Shown: positions 36,889 through 48,593 of the stretch, piece after piece | How the letters are laid out: the number at the start of each line of letters is the position of its first letter | Numbering within the stretch: the first letter of the stretch is position 1 | From: Agroathelia rolfsii | Taxonomy: Eukaryota; Basidiomycota; Agaricomycetes; Amylocorticiales; Amylocorticiaceae | Assembly: GCA_018343915.1 (NCBI GenBank) | Contig: JABRWF010000002.1 | Location: 3,720,001-3,784,000, forward strand | Reading direction: 5' to 3' | Length of the DNA: 64,000 bases | The notes under the pieces: generated by a model | Told to the model about the DNA's origin: nothing | Seen by the model: only the letters and a program-made list of their open reading frames with translations | Databases searched by the model: none | Program-made: the position numbers and the translations under genes

Positions 36889-39453
36889 ATGAACACCGAA
36901 ATAGATACCCAACAAGAGGAACAGCACCTCAGAAACCTGCTCGGCCAACGTTCTGCTCGTACCAACATACACACCAATCACGCCAGGCTCTTCTCGACGT
37001 CTGACCTCTCCGAATCTCCATCCATGTATAGCACTGCTTTCTTTTCTCCCCAAACCCGCGCCCCTTTCGATGTCGATACTAGGACAATAGCATCAGATTA
37101 TGGGCCCCCTCGGCCCGAGTTTGATGCCATCCAGCGTGTTATCCTTGATGATCCCACTGCAAGCGCCATAGACTTCAGTGAAGACCCCCGCATGTCCTAC
37201 ATCTCAGATACGGGCTCTTATGCTAGCGATAAGCAACTTGAGGGTGAATTTTCTGATGACGAGGTTCGCATGAGTATGCTAGGGCCCAAGATGCGCTTTC
37301 ACTCTCGAGCGCCATGGGAGACAGGCGAAGACTCGCTTCTGGACGAAAATGAGCCCCCGGTGGATATTGCCAGTTCCAAATCGCCGTCAATATTCCAGCG
37401 TGGACGAGGAGACAATGCTACGAGAGGATCTGGTTCTACAGCCCGTTCACGAAGCAAGGGGCCTGCTGAGGCAGAGCGAGAGCAGCCCAAGAAGCCTTTT
37501 GATGCATTCAAATCTGGACAATCGACTGCCATGGCGTGAGTTTTTTCATCGCTAACACTGTCGCTAGAGATCGTTGATGGCTTACGTATCTGTCGTTACA
37601 GTGCTTTCGCGAAAGCTTCGGCTCTTGCTACCTCTGTCGTTAGTAGTGCGGACTATCAAAGTTCTACAAAGCATACGGCAAATGCTCGCCCCAGGCTGTC
37701 TCTTGGCCGCGTTCTCTCACAGACACCTAACGTAGCTATTTCTCCTATTTCATCTCAGGGACCCGTTTCTCGTTCTGTTACCCCCGAGACACCTCAGGCT
37801 TACCACAGAAGTTCTCAACCCTTTGCTTCTGACTCACCGCCTCTTCCTTTGTCTGAGACGTCATCACCACCTCGTTCAGAATTCTTCATGACACCCTCTC
37901 CCCGCCAATCCCACGAGACGTCGATTTCATCCGCAGAAGGCCCTCACGACCCTATTCATCCTTATGCTAACCCCGAGCTTGCTCCTCCTGTCCATCCAGA
38001 GCCCTCAATTTCTCTTCGACCAATCGCTTCCCGCCCGTCAATCGATACTGCGTCTTTGCATAGTCCATCTCGTGCAGCGCCTGCGGGCGAAAATGCATAT
38101 ATTCAAACTTCACCCAAGATTGATTCTCGGACGAGTCGGCCTCGAAGGCCCTCGGCGTATGGGAAAGAAATTTCTTCGCCTATATCCATATCTGGCTCTT
38201 CTATGTTCAGCCGACCTAGTTTCTCGTCCGAGCAGGATAGGGAGAACGGAACGAAATTCTCGGCTGCCTTTCCGGGCTGGGTGGATAAACCACCGGCGTC
38301 CCCTGTTGCGCTGATATCGTTGCAGGAGGCTCAGACTATGGCCCGCGAGCGTTCGCGTAGCGTAGCTGTTCCCACTGTCGCAGTGGAAAGGCCGTTTTTC
38401 CCAGAAATGGCCCCCGTTGAGAGTAGCGACCCAAAACCTATTAAGACTAGGATGCGCTCTGTCAGTGCGGGTGCACGCGCCAAGCAGGCCACATCTAACG
38501 CCACCGTCGCTCAGCTACCGCCGCTATTTGATCGACGGGGCAGTGAGCAGGCCGCTCCACGTAATGTGAAGCATAAGAGAAGTGGGTTTATGCGCGGTCT
38601 TTTCAATGGGAAAGACAAAGAAAAGAGCCCTCCGCCTCCGGTGCCCCCATTGATGCATAACAACAGCTGGCAGTCGTCGCAATCGCTTCAACCTCCCAGG
38701 ATGTTCAAGCCTGTGGAGCGTGTTCCAGTCCCATCATATACTGAAACTTCCCTTTCTGAAAAGTCGCTGCCAGCTGCATCTTCAATGCTAACTGTGGGAG
38801 GGTCGAAGTCACTGTTGTCGATTTCTGAGTCATCAACGGGTACTTTGAAGAGCAGCTCTTCTGCTTCCAATATCAGACATCGCACACCGGTACCACCGTC
38901 GATCACCATTCCTAACATGTCGACATCCTCTTCTACGATTGCATCGGCCCCTACTAGCTCTGGCGCGAGTTCTCTGCTTCCGCACAGCGCGCCGTCAGAT
39001 AAAACCGATTTCCAAGCACTGAGTCTTCGGCCGGTTTCCACGATGTTTAGCACATATTTCACGGATCAGATCATGGGCTCACCCGTACCACCGCACCGTG
39101 TTCCCGACCTGGAGCGGTCCCCATTGACTAGTCCTATTTTCAGTCCCGGGACCCAAGCGAGCGATTTCCCGGTGACGCCTGGTGAGGAGACGCAAGAGAA
39201 GAACAGTCCTGCATCGACTATTCAGGCGTTGCAAGAGCAGATTATTGCTTCCCGCCAGGCATGGCAAAAGCATGTCTGGGGCCTGGAAGAGCAAGTCCAG
39301 GCCCTGAAGGCCGAGTTGGAAGAGCTTCGTGTCAAGGGTGCGGATGACAAGGATTACTGCGACGTGTGCGGTCGTGGAGGTGCTGATCCGAATATGGCCT
39401 CTCAAACGAATGGCTTCGGCGGCGCGACAGACATGGCCGGCAAACAACTGTAA
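36889..39453 (+). CDS. Large disordered Ser/Pro-rich protein with C-terminal coiled coil and CxxC motif
   Basis: Exons 36889-37535 and 37602-39453 give 832 residues. Most of the protein is Ser/Pro/Thr-rich and probably disordered, with basic patches (RSRSKGPAEAEREQPKKP, KHKRSGFMRGLFNGKDKEK). Near the C-terminus is a predicted coiled coil (TIQALQEQIIASRQAWQKH, WGLEEQVQALKAELEELR), then YCDVCGRGG, a lone CxxC that could hold half a zinc site or pair in a dimer. I do not recognise the family and assign no function. Basic-hydrophobic patches near the middle could touch membranes, but this is only a suggestion. An in-frame upstream non-ATG extension exists; the ATG at 36889 is chosen because it follows a CT-rich leader. 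Confidence 0.75.
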
Positions 39454-40293
39454 GGCAAGCATTCCGTTATCGACAAATTAAATGCAGGCGGACCTGGCCA
39501 TTTCGGCGGTGTATTATGAAAAGTTTTACTTCTACGCGACCAAGGCAACATGTTTGACCATCTAGCCCTCAAAGGAAAACACACCCTCATTTTTGGGCTT
39601 CTTACTTGCGGACGCTCCGCATGTGATTATTTTCACTCTTTTTCTCGGTTTGTATTAATATTTATTTTCTCTCCCTTCTCCGGATTGTATACACTTCACA
39701 GAATAACTCCTGGACTTTTGTACATGGCACGCCCATTACTTCTTAACAATGCCCAACTACACTTTCGTTTTTTCGCTTCTTGCTCCTCCCCCTCCCTTTT
39801 TTCTCTCTGTTTGTTATGTAAAGTCTAGTATACCAAGCGACTGGTATGAACCGCGCGAAAGATTCCCAATACTATTTGTCATAATGTACAATTCTTGCAC
39901 TGTCATTCTTAATCCCTCCCCCTCTCCCGCACAAGTAGCTACATACATATTTTCTTTACTTTTGAACCCATGCCATTCTCTTGATTTTGAGACTTGATAT
40001 AGTCGCTGGTACCTACCTTCTCTTCGTTTTTTTTTGTGATCTCGGACCTGGACTCCTGTCGTTACATTCTAAACACGCCCTTTGAATATAACTCTTCTCA
40101 AATTTACTTATAATGTCTATAGGCCTTCTTGGGATAATTGGTTAGGAGAATACAATATGTCCTGCTTAGGCTTGAGGCTTTCAGGAACTGGTTAACTGCA
40201 AAAATGCGAATTTGACGAGAAAGCTACAATGACGCTTACATAATCAAGCCAACTCATAGCTGATCACGTGCAAACAGGCCCTATATCGACACC
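39454..40293. other. Intergenic spacer, 0.84 kb
   Basis: CT-rich 3' flank of the preceding gene, then the SEC39 promoter. The 14-mer TGATCACGTGCAAA lies at 40261-40274, ending 19 bp before the SEC39 ATG. No gene seen. Confidence 0.6.
40261..40274. promoter_or_regulatory. E-box-containing 14-mer upstream of SEC39
   Basis: TGATCACGTGCAAA, identical to 27738-27751 in the SHB17/VPS18 promoter. Very close to the start codon, so it could lie in the 5' UTR or at the transcription start. Confidence 0.5.
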
Positions 40294-43200
40294 ATGACCT
40301 CTGACGTTTACGCTGCATGGACGGCTCTCCCAGACTCGGACCTCACTGTCGACAAAATCAGGTCTACATTGGGCACGATCAATAATGATGAACTTTGGAC
40401 TGCTGCTGCATGCTTGGACAGGCTCGTTGACGACAAGGATGTACAACACGCCTTATGTGACATTGCTCTGGAGAGGACAGCGCATGCTGTTCAGCGTTGC
40501 AAAGATGCTGCTCTGAGCCCGGCTTTGGATGATAATCCTTCGACGCCTACCAAATACGATGAGGAGCTTCTCGCCGCGCATTTTCGGGCTGTACCTGCAG
40601 ATGCACAGCTGTGCTTTATTCGAACGGTTATGCTGCAACGACTGCAGCGGCTAAACACGTTTTTGGAAATTCAGCGCGGGGCGGCTGCGGCATCGAACTC
40701 GAGTTCGAAAGAAACAGAGGAGGAGCCAGATCCATGGGATGATGATGACGATCCTTGGGCCGACGGTGGCTTGCCCGACTCCGATGCTGACATGGTCAAG
40801 GAGCCCGTGAAGAGCATATGGAGTTTATCGGATTTTTTGACCTCAAACCTCGTCGATGTGGCATGCGATATGGCTATACAGCAGCAATTCCCTGAACTGC
40901 GTATCTTGCTGGCGAGGCACCCCGATATCCTCTGGCCGCGTCGGTTGGATATATTGGACTCTATTCCATGCCACACACCACCCTCCGACTTTCGTGATCT
41001 GCTTCCCTCTTTCGACGTAGACCAGAACGTAGAATCCGCTGCAACCGTTTCTGTTTCAGGTCAGGAAGACTGGGTACTGGCCCCGGTTGTACTTTCTGCT
41101 TTGAAAGCTGTCGGTTACGTCCTCGAGGAGCACGTGGACCATTGGGACATCGCAGAGAATGAGGGTACTCTCTCACGGCAGCTAACCGCATGCGAACTGA
41201 AAGATTGGTACGAAAAACGTGTGGACCATGTGTTTACTTCCACTGGAATAGTGGATCTGGCGCTTGCTACTATCCAGCATGGCGCTTCGCAAGGGATACC
41301 TGGCCTGGACGAGATTGGAGAGGACCTCAGCCTCCTGTCTCGTCTCGTATACGATGCCACCAACGCTGTCTACTCCGAAGACGACTGGACACTATCGAAA
41401 TGGCGCTCTTCGGAGCCCTCACAGATCGTCAGTGCCTATCTCAAACGCTCAATACCGTCCTCGGTGGCGCGGGACATTCAAAAGTTCGTCATGCCATATC
41501 TCTTCGTGGTAGAATCGCGCGCCGAACGCTCGGGAAACCCCGATCCATCGATGAGCAAGCGTCTTCTGTTCGAGTATATCCTGTCCGCGCCATTGAAGAC
41601 TGTAGAGGCCATCTTTGAAGCTTCCAAGCCAACACTGCCGCCAGGCCAGCGCATCATCAAGAGCGACGAGGATATGGTTCGCGTTGCGCTCGCATGTCTC
41701 TACGGAAGTAGTAGCCTATCCGAGTGGTCTTCTATGAGTCGCATTTTTGAATGTCTTCCCGCTTGGGAGACAGAACGAGCAGGAGAAGCCGAAGACGAGG
41801 CGGACGCAACTATCGTTTCTCTTGGCGCATTCGTCACACCCTCGACGGATCGGCCGCAGTGCACACCTTCCGATCTTCTCCTCTTCTTCAACCCTTTGCC
41901 TATCAACTCGTTGTCACGTGCGCTGGATATTCTGGATGTGCATCTTGAGTCAGGGGAGATTTTGGCACGCTGGAATGTCCCAGCTCCACTCCGTTGGTTC
42001 CTGCAAAGTAGTGGTGATGTGAATGAGCAACGGGCTTGGGCTACCAGAATGGCTCGCCGAGCGGGGCAAGGCCTCGAGAAGCAGGAAGAATGGCATAAAC
42101 TTTTACACGACATGCTTAAGCTGGGTGGATCGGGTGAGAATGGGCTCAGGGGTGCGTTCGGATTGCTGGGACGTATCGATATCCTTCAAATATTCTTCAA
42201 TGGACTTCTTACCGCGGGCAGTAAGTTCTCTCGATTTACTCCAGAATATGCAGTCGCTCAGCCGAAAGATAGAATTCAAAATCGCCAAGGGGCTGCTCAA
42301 AACTTCCAAGAGGTTACTTGCATTAGATCCACAGACAATAGAGGATATTTGCTTAGCTAGCTCCCGAGAGCTTTATGACAACGCTTCTTCTGGGAATTAT
42401 AAATTTGGCGATATGCTTCTTGCGTACGAATGGTGAGTTGGTTTGAAATCTTAGACAGTCATCATTCTTATATCTTACATCTGAATCTACAGTCTTGATG
42501 TGCCGGCACCTACAGCTCGATTGATCAAAGAGAAGGAATTTATTGAAGCCACTTCTCGTATTTCGTCCTTCAACGTTACTTCTCGAGGCGGCGTTCCAAT
42601 CTCTCCGATTGAGATTCGGTTGACACAGGACCGCCTCTCGCTAGTGTCAAGAGTGTTGTCGAGCAATGCGGACGCATACAAGCACACTGAGGTCATACTC
42701 GACCTTGTATACAAGCTTGGGTATAGGAATGATATTGTCGCAGAAGTCAAGACACTTGCCATGATCGCGGACACGGCGCTACAAGCAGAGGACTTTTCTC
42801 GCGCATACGAAATATGTGAACGGATGGTAAACATCGTCCGGGACATGACAACGACGACACCGGACTCGGTCGATCCAAACGTGCAGCAGATCAAAGAGGT
42901 CTGCTGGGTATCCTGCTTCCAACTCGGTCGACAGATAGAATATGCCGATTTGGACAAGAAGCTCCTCTTGCTCGGCCATGCACTTGAATTATGTCCTCCA
43001 GATAGACTCCATGATGCTCTCGGCGCATGGCGACGACTCGAAAACGACGACATAGTGCAGCGCCGCGAGCGAATCACTCGCGGACTGGAAACTCGTGCCT
43101 TGCAACGGCCCAAGGGCCATCCGCTCAGCGCTTCGGCAGTCGCAGCTAGTACGGCGTCGTCGATCGCAGCGCGCTTCCAGGACCTTCATATCCCGTCGCC

Positions 43201-43423
43201 ACAGCTGCTCAATACACCTGATGCTGCCGCTATAGCGAACAAGGCATTTAGTCGTGTGGCAGCGAACTTTAACTTCGCTCGGGGACGGACATTGGTGTCG
43301 GAGGAGGAAGGGGAGAGATCGAGGAGCGGTAGCCGGCCCAGGATCGATGCTCATGAGGTGTCTACACAGGCTAATCGTGTATTACAGCGTGGCATTGGTT
43401 GGCTATTGGGTGGAGACGAGTGA
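40294..43423 (+). CDS. SEC39: Secretory pathway protein Sec39 (Dsl1 tethering complex)
   Basis: Exons 40294-42220, 42273-42432 and 42493-43423 give 1005 residues. The Sec39-domain signature is clear around the first intron: SGKFKIAKGLLK-like text, then EDICLASSRELYDNASSGNY, FGDMLLAYECLDVPAPT and LGYRNDIVAEVKTLAMIADTAL. The protein is helical throughout, as expected for this NBAS-related alpha-solenoid. It acts at the ER in the Dsl1 complex, catching COPI vesicles from the Golgi. Around residues 143-160 is an acidic Trp motif, DPWDDDDDPWADGG. The first intron's acceptor was chosen as the GATAG at 42268-42272, since nearer AG sites break the frame. It ends with a basic, Ser-rich tail. Confidence 0.88.
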
Positions 43424-43986
43424 ATGCTTTCAATTTTCGTTTTTTTATTTATTCTTTGTTTTCGACCCCAAATTCCCCGTTCGGATACTTGCGGCTTCAT
43501 TTCTCAATTCAATATTAGTATTCTCTTCAGTTGGCCTATACCTTTCAAGATAAACGTAGTCTTAAGAATTCAGCGACAACCTTGTGATCAAATCAAGTAG
43601 GCTAATGCACTCACACTAATCCACCATACATGCATCATGAGGCCAGAGGGTAGACATGTGCAGTGCAGTTATCATTGGGGCCAGTGGTTGGTAATGGCAA
43701 CTGCGCAGCTCCCAATGTACGAGTGCACTTGACCTCGAACCAGCAGCATCTATTGATAATCTTATTTTCTGTAGAGATAAAATAAATAATATTATGAGTA
43801 TCGTATGTATGGGTGTCTGCAGCTCTTATACTAGCCTGACTAATAGCTCGAACCGCACAACAGGCAGGGTTCGCTAGACGCACTCAACCGCCTCCGGTTC
43901 CCAGTGCCAGTGCCAGTGCCAGTGATGTAAGCCCGCGCGATCATAGCCAACCTCTTCTTGTCACTTTCTCTTCCAAGTTGGGCAAT
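43424..43986. other. Intergenic spacer, 0.56 kb
   Basis: 3' flank of SEC39 and promoter of the F-box gene. The hexamer array CCAGTG lies at 43901-43924, about 60 bp upstream of the ATG. No gene seen. Confidence 0.6.
43901..43924. repeat. Hexamer tandem repeat (CCAGTG)x4
   Basis: Four exact CCAGTG units in the promoter or leader of the F-box gene. The units contain TGCCAGTGC, the complement of the GCACTGGCA motif seen elsewhere in the window. Confidence 0.9.
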
Positions 43987-45339
43987 ATGCTGGCCCGTAA
44001 GAGGAGGACGATAAATAACAGCAGCGTAGTTTCGCTTCCACAGCTTCCCACTGAAGTATGGATGTTCGTCTTCTCCTATGTGAACGACCATCGAGATCTA
44101 CGAGCCCTATGTCAAACCTGCAAGACTTTCCTGCCGCTCGTACAGCCTGGCTTGTTCCGTTCCATTCGCATTGTCTCACCCTCACTGCGCATACCCCCTG
44201 GTACTGGAAAGGTCAAAAAACGTCTCAAAATCTTAGCACGTCCACATATAGCGACCAACATCCAGGCTTTGCGAATTCTATCTGAATATCCGCACTATCC
44301 TGACCATAATGTCTTGGATGCTATCTGGACATTGATCTCGCTCGCTCAGAACCTGACCAGCTTACACATTTTTGACATGGAGATATCGGCAGCACGCATA
44401 AAGGCCATTCGTGCTTTGCCTCGTCTCAAGGAACTGTGCCTGCTTCAATGTCGGGACACCAGTGACCCCGCGACACACATCTCTGGTCACTTGTCGTCGT
44501 TGCGGAGCTTCCATTGCAATCCCGAGTTGCCTTGGTTGGCTTTCTTTGATCCAAAGACAATCGAGCGTCTCATATTGTCCTCGCAGATGACGACGTCTCT
44601 ACCTAATTCATGGACGTTCAAGGGACCGTTCCCGTGCCTGACGTACCTCCGCGTATCGCATTGGTTCATTGCCCATCCTCTGTTCACGGAGATCATCAAT
44701 AACGCTCCCGCTTTGCACGAGCTCGTCATCACGAGTGGTAAAAGTCCATCGAGACCACTGTCCCATATTCAACCAGAAATCCTCTCGAAGCTGGAAGTGT
44801 ACGAGGGCCCAGAATATTGTGCTCCAATGTTTGCACAAGGGGGTAAACTCGTCCACGTTACACTATGGGAGTACTCCTTTTTCACTCAAGATAACAACTT
44901 CGGTGGCTTGGATGTCGCTCTAGAGCACCTAGCACCACAATGCGAAAATCTCGAGCATCTTACGCTCCGCTTATCCGTCCTTCCTGAGGACATTTTTGCG
45001 TCGACGAGTCATTTCGTGAATTTGAAAACGCTTCATGTATTCGTCAAGGCTGTTCCTCCGGACCGGACGCGACCCGTGAGATAACTTTTTTTTTCTCATT
45101 TGATAAACAATTATTGTTAGACTTAATTTATGCCACAGGAATTAGTTAATCAGCTGCTACAGGTCGACATACCCAAGCCTTTGCGATCGATCTCTTTCTC
45201 CTGTGACATGAGAAGTGATCATGATAGTAATGCGGTAGACGAGAGCATCAACACCCTTGCGAGACTTTCCGGAACACATCCTCAACTTGTCCGTGTGCAT
45301 TTTACCGGTAGAGACTTCGATTGGAGAAACTTTGAATAA
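43987..45339 (+). CDS. F-box protein with leucine-rich-like repeats
   Basis: Exons 43987-45075 and 45139-45339 give 429 residues. The F-box is near the N-terminus (LPQLPTEVWMFVFSYVNDH, then LRALCQTCKTFLPLVQPGLF). The rest is Leu-rich with LRR-like periodicity (LKELCLLQCRDT, CENLEHLTLRLSVLP, LKTLHVFVKAV). This is the architecture of the large mushroom F-box family, thought to recruit substrates to SCF ubiquitin ligases; the substrate is unknown. The single 63 nt intron with acceptor GCCACAG joins in phase 0. The start at 43987 was chosen because it is the first ATG in this frame. Confidence 0.85.
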
Positions 45340-45559
45340 ATTAACATGGTATTATAAGCGAGATCTTTTTGATATCTTACTATCTTTTGAAAGGTCTATC
45401 ACTCGTCTACCCTAGAAACCTGCCATTCTGTTTTGCATGTTGTACAAATATGATAAATCCACCATTACAGATAATCTTTTACAAGTACATGCGAAGTATT
45501 ATTGAACTCCTGGGGACCATTTGATATTACAGTGCAATGTTGCCGCATTGCATCAACCA

Positions 45560-46716
45560 TTAGAAGAACCCACCACCACCGAAACCACCATCGAAACCGC
45601 CGCCGAAACCACCACCGAAACCAGGATCAAAAGCATCCCCAATAAGATCTCCAATGAGCAGTCCACCTGTTACATGATCATAATAGTCAGTCTACTCGTT
45701 CAACTCTTATGTAGCAACGGACATCGAAGATGATGATAATGATGATGATGACTGACCTGCCAACCCGCCCAACAGTGGTAGAGCAGCGCCACCACCTCCA
45801 AAGCCGCTGGTGCGATAACCTGCCGGCCTGCCATATCCATAGCTGGGTCCGCTGAGGTAAGGTTGGGGGTAGCCCGCGGGAGCGCCATAGCGCTGTTGAC
45901 TGTTACCTGGGAAACCACTGAAGCCGGAGTATCCCCCATAGCGCTGTTGGAAGCGCTCAGGCTGCTGTGCTTGCATCTCTTGTAACTTGCGCAAACGCTC
46001 CTGGCGTAACTGTCGTTGACGTTCGGCGAGCTGTCAAATATTGATTGTGGTCAGGGGCTGTGATGGATATGAAAGGGGGGGGGGACGAGTAAAACAATGT
46101 TGCTTACTGCAGCCTCTTCGCGTTTTCGAGCTTCGCGAGCCGCCTCACGCTCCTCTTTAGTGCCTATTGCCTTGTCCTATGTAATACATATCACCAATGG
46201 TTGTTAATAAGGAATGACATTTCTTTGGCCACATTAAGCTTACCTTGAGCTTTCCAAAGAAGCCACGGTGCTTATCTGGATGTGCCTGAGGTGTTGTGGG
46301 ATGAGATGCCGCCGACATTTTCGAAGGACCAGCTCCGAAATCGTCTCCTAGTTCATCCACGGGCCTCTTCTTGGTATCACCATGATACGAGTGTCTGCGA
46401 TTATCGCCTACTGCTTCGTCGTATCCCGGTGGAGGTGGACTTGAAGACGATGGTCCTTGGATCATCTCCCGGTATTCTGGGTGCTCAGATAAGAACCGTT
46501 CATCTTGAAATGGATGGGTCCATATCGCTCGTGGGGGATTGGCTCGGGTGTCAACCTAACAAACACAGCGCTATTAGTGATGACTAAAGATGGTATTATA
46601 TTTTTGGCTGCTCAAAGTGCCCTGATACAGACCCAGTACGGATGGGCCTGGTTGGAATCAAATTCCTGTATCCAGCCCGGGGGGAGTTGGTTCAAGTCAA
46701 TTTGCTGTGGGGACAT
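45560..46716 (-). CDS. WW-domain protein with Gly-rich C-terminus
   Basis: Exons (minus) 46633-46716, 46244-46555, 46108-46176, 45757-46030 and 45560-45666 give 281 residues. The WW domain is split by the first intron: LPPGWIQEFDSNQAHPYW, then VDTRANPPRAIWTHPF, with both signature Trp residues present. A Pro/Ser-rich segment follows (SSSSPPPPGYDEA, itself a possible PPxY-like ligand), then a charged helix (KEEREAAREARKREEA) and a Gly/Tyr/Gln-rich tail. It ends LLIGDLIGDAFDPGFGGGF plus further GGF repeats. WW domains bind Pro-rich partners; the role here is unknown. Its upstream region carries two CACGTG boxes and a TGACGTCA site. Confidence 0.82.
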
Positions 46717-47497
46717 TTTGCTGAGTAGAGCTTGAAGGATGGGAAGTTGATTGTTGTGGTTGATTATGAAGAGGGGCTATGGACACTTCATCCTATTTAT
46801 ATGGGAACAAGCATTGCCTCCTTTCGATGGCACTGCAACCCGAGTCTTGTGCGTGGGACCATCATCATAATGGCGCTGCGTGATGACAATAACGTCATTT
46901 GCATTGGATTTAGACCGCTAGGCACGTGAGTGCACGTGACGTCAGCTCTGCTTTGCACTGCGACACTATCAAATTATTGCCTCAGGTTATCACAGAGCAT
47001 TTACCAATTACTACCATTGATCTTGTTTACATGCTTCTCCTTGAATTTTCGGGTTAAATCTCTAAAAATTTGATAGTGAAATATCAAAAAGGAGTGGGAT
47101 GCGCATGCATTCACCCCTATTGCGACTTGGACAGTCAGAGCCTTCCTTCCGCAGAGTACAAAACTAAATAATCTTCTCAGAGGGTGTTTAAATTACTCGT
47201 CTGATTATATTATCACGTCCATATTTAATATGCTATGAGTCGGATAGTCAGCTTGGGTGCCCGGTTTCATACATTACATCAAGTGTGATTCCCCGGTGAA
47301 CGTACTGGATAAATCCAAACAGTATCCTCCTACGGAATCTGTTTAAATTAGGGGCTTGAATCGGGCTACTTATAAAAAAGGCGGTCTGAGCAATTCTTGT
47401 GTATACACCATCAACCCCCACCCCCCACACACATACATCCCAAATATCAGGATCTATTTCTGAAAAGTACTGCCCTGGGCGCAACACGCATAGTCAA
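46717..47497. other. Spacer, 0.78 kb, divergent between WW gene and kinase remnant
   Basis: Contains the E-box/CRE cluster at 46923-46944. A 65-codon frame at 46732-46929 lacks support. Otherwise AT-rich with no gene. Confidence 0.55.
46923..46944. promoter_or_regulatory. Two E-boxes overlapping a CRE (TGACGTCA)
   Basis: CACGTG at 46923-46928 and 46933-46938, then TGACGTCA at 46937-46944, overlapping the second box by two bases. About 205-230 bp upstream of the WW gene's start. E-boxes suit bHLH factors and TGACGTCA suits ATF/CREB-type bZIP factors. Confidence 0.55.
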
Positions 47498-48144
47498 ATG
47501 TCAATCAACATTGACGAAGTTGAGGCATTTAGCTCTAGCGAGCTATTCGAGGTAAGAGAAGTTCCAGTAACTTGAACACTGAATCGCTTTTATTGATTCA
47601 TAAATCGAACGTACAGGGGACATGGTCCTCACCGGTATTCATCTCAGGGCAACTGCTTTTGGCTGCCGTTGAACACAAATTCGTTCGCCATACATACTTG
47701 CATGATCTGGAATCGTTTCTTTCGATATTTCTACTAGTATATACGATAACAAGACATATCGAACCAGTATATACCTGGAATCAAATATTCCTCCTGAGAT
47801 TGCTGTCCCGTACCACTACTGGAAATGAAGGGACGCTTGGTCGCTCCAAGATCAAATTTATAATCAATGACTATTATCAGGAGAAAATAGTATATCCCGA
47901 CGGCACCTGGAAGCAGATTGTGCCGTTTATTGTATCCGCATATACTGACATATTTAAAGAGCATCTCTACCAGTACACGATGGGTTTACAGGAAGAACAG
48001 TGGATTCTCGCTTGGGAGAATGAATATGAGTCTCAGGTTGATGCTGCACTCGCTGCGCCAATGAAAACGTCTAAGGCCCAGGAGGTTGCTCAGGTGATGG
48101 TTGATATCTTGAATAGATATGTTGGGGTATTGCAGAATGATTGA
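47498..48144 (+). pseudogene. FunK1-type protein kinase C-lobe fragment
   Basis: Exons 47498-47551 and 47617-48144 give a 193-residue frame. The readable part begins at the activation-loop end: EGTWSSPVFISGQLLL, then HTYLHDLESFLSIFLLVY, which matches the GTW...M/IS...DDLESFFYVL pattern of fungal FunK1 kinases. The N-lobe, catalytic loop and Mg-binding motif are missing and I find none upstream (46.7-47.5 kb). It could not be an active kinase. It may be a decayed copy, or a short expressed paralogue, since the remaining frame is open with a clean intron. Confidence 0.62.
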
Positions 48145-48593
48145 TGCGAATGAATAGTGGGGTGATAGGGAATTGGTTTGTAGCCAATGCTAGTTTTTTT
48201 ATCTCTCCTTAACTTCAAGTTCTTATAAGACTAGAGTGGAGGATTAAGTGCTTTAGATTTGTGAGACCAAAAAGTGAAATAATTCGAAATCCGACTGATT
48301 GAAAAATAAAGATGCAAATGCATATAAGCATACTGGTACTGGTATTCATGCTGTCAGAGATATACCAGCACCGGATTAAATAGCTGGAAGGGAGAAAATC
48401 ACGATGTGAACGAGGCTGACTCGGATCACACGTTGCCTCCATTTGAGTGCAATAACTTTTAAAAACTTGAAATACGACAATGTACTAGTAATCAAACTCC
48501 GAAGATAGCGGAGGTCATTACACTGGCACGAGCGTATTACTAGACCGCGAGTAGTGCTCAGCGTTCTGAGTCGATTGGATTCCTTGCTTAAAA
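48145..48593. other. Intergenic spacer, 0.45 kb
   Basis: 3' flank of the kinase fragment and RIB7 promoter. No feature recognised. Confidence 0.6.

Noticed and set aside
46732..46929. 65-codon frame beginning MKDGKLIVVVDYEEG
   Set aside because: It lies in the promoter of the WW gene, with no homology that I recognise and no downstream exon.
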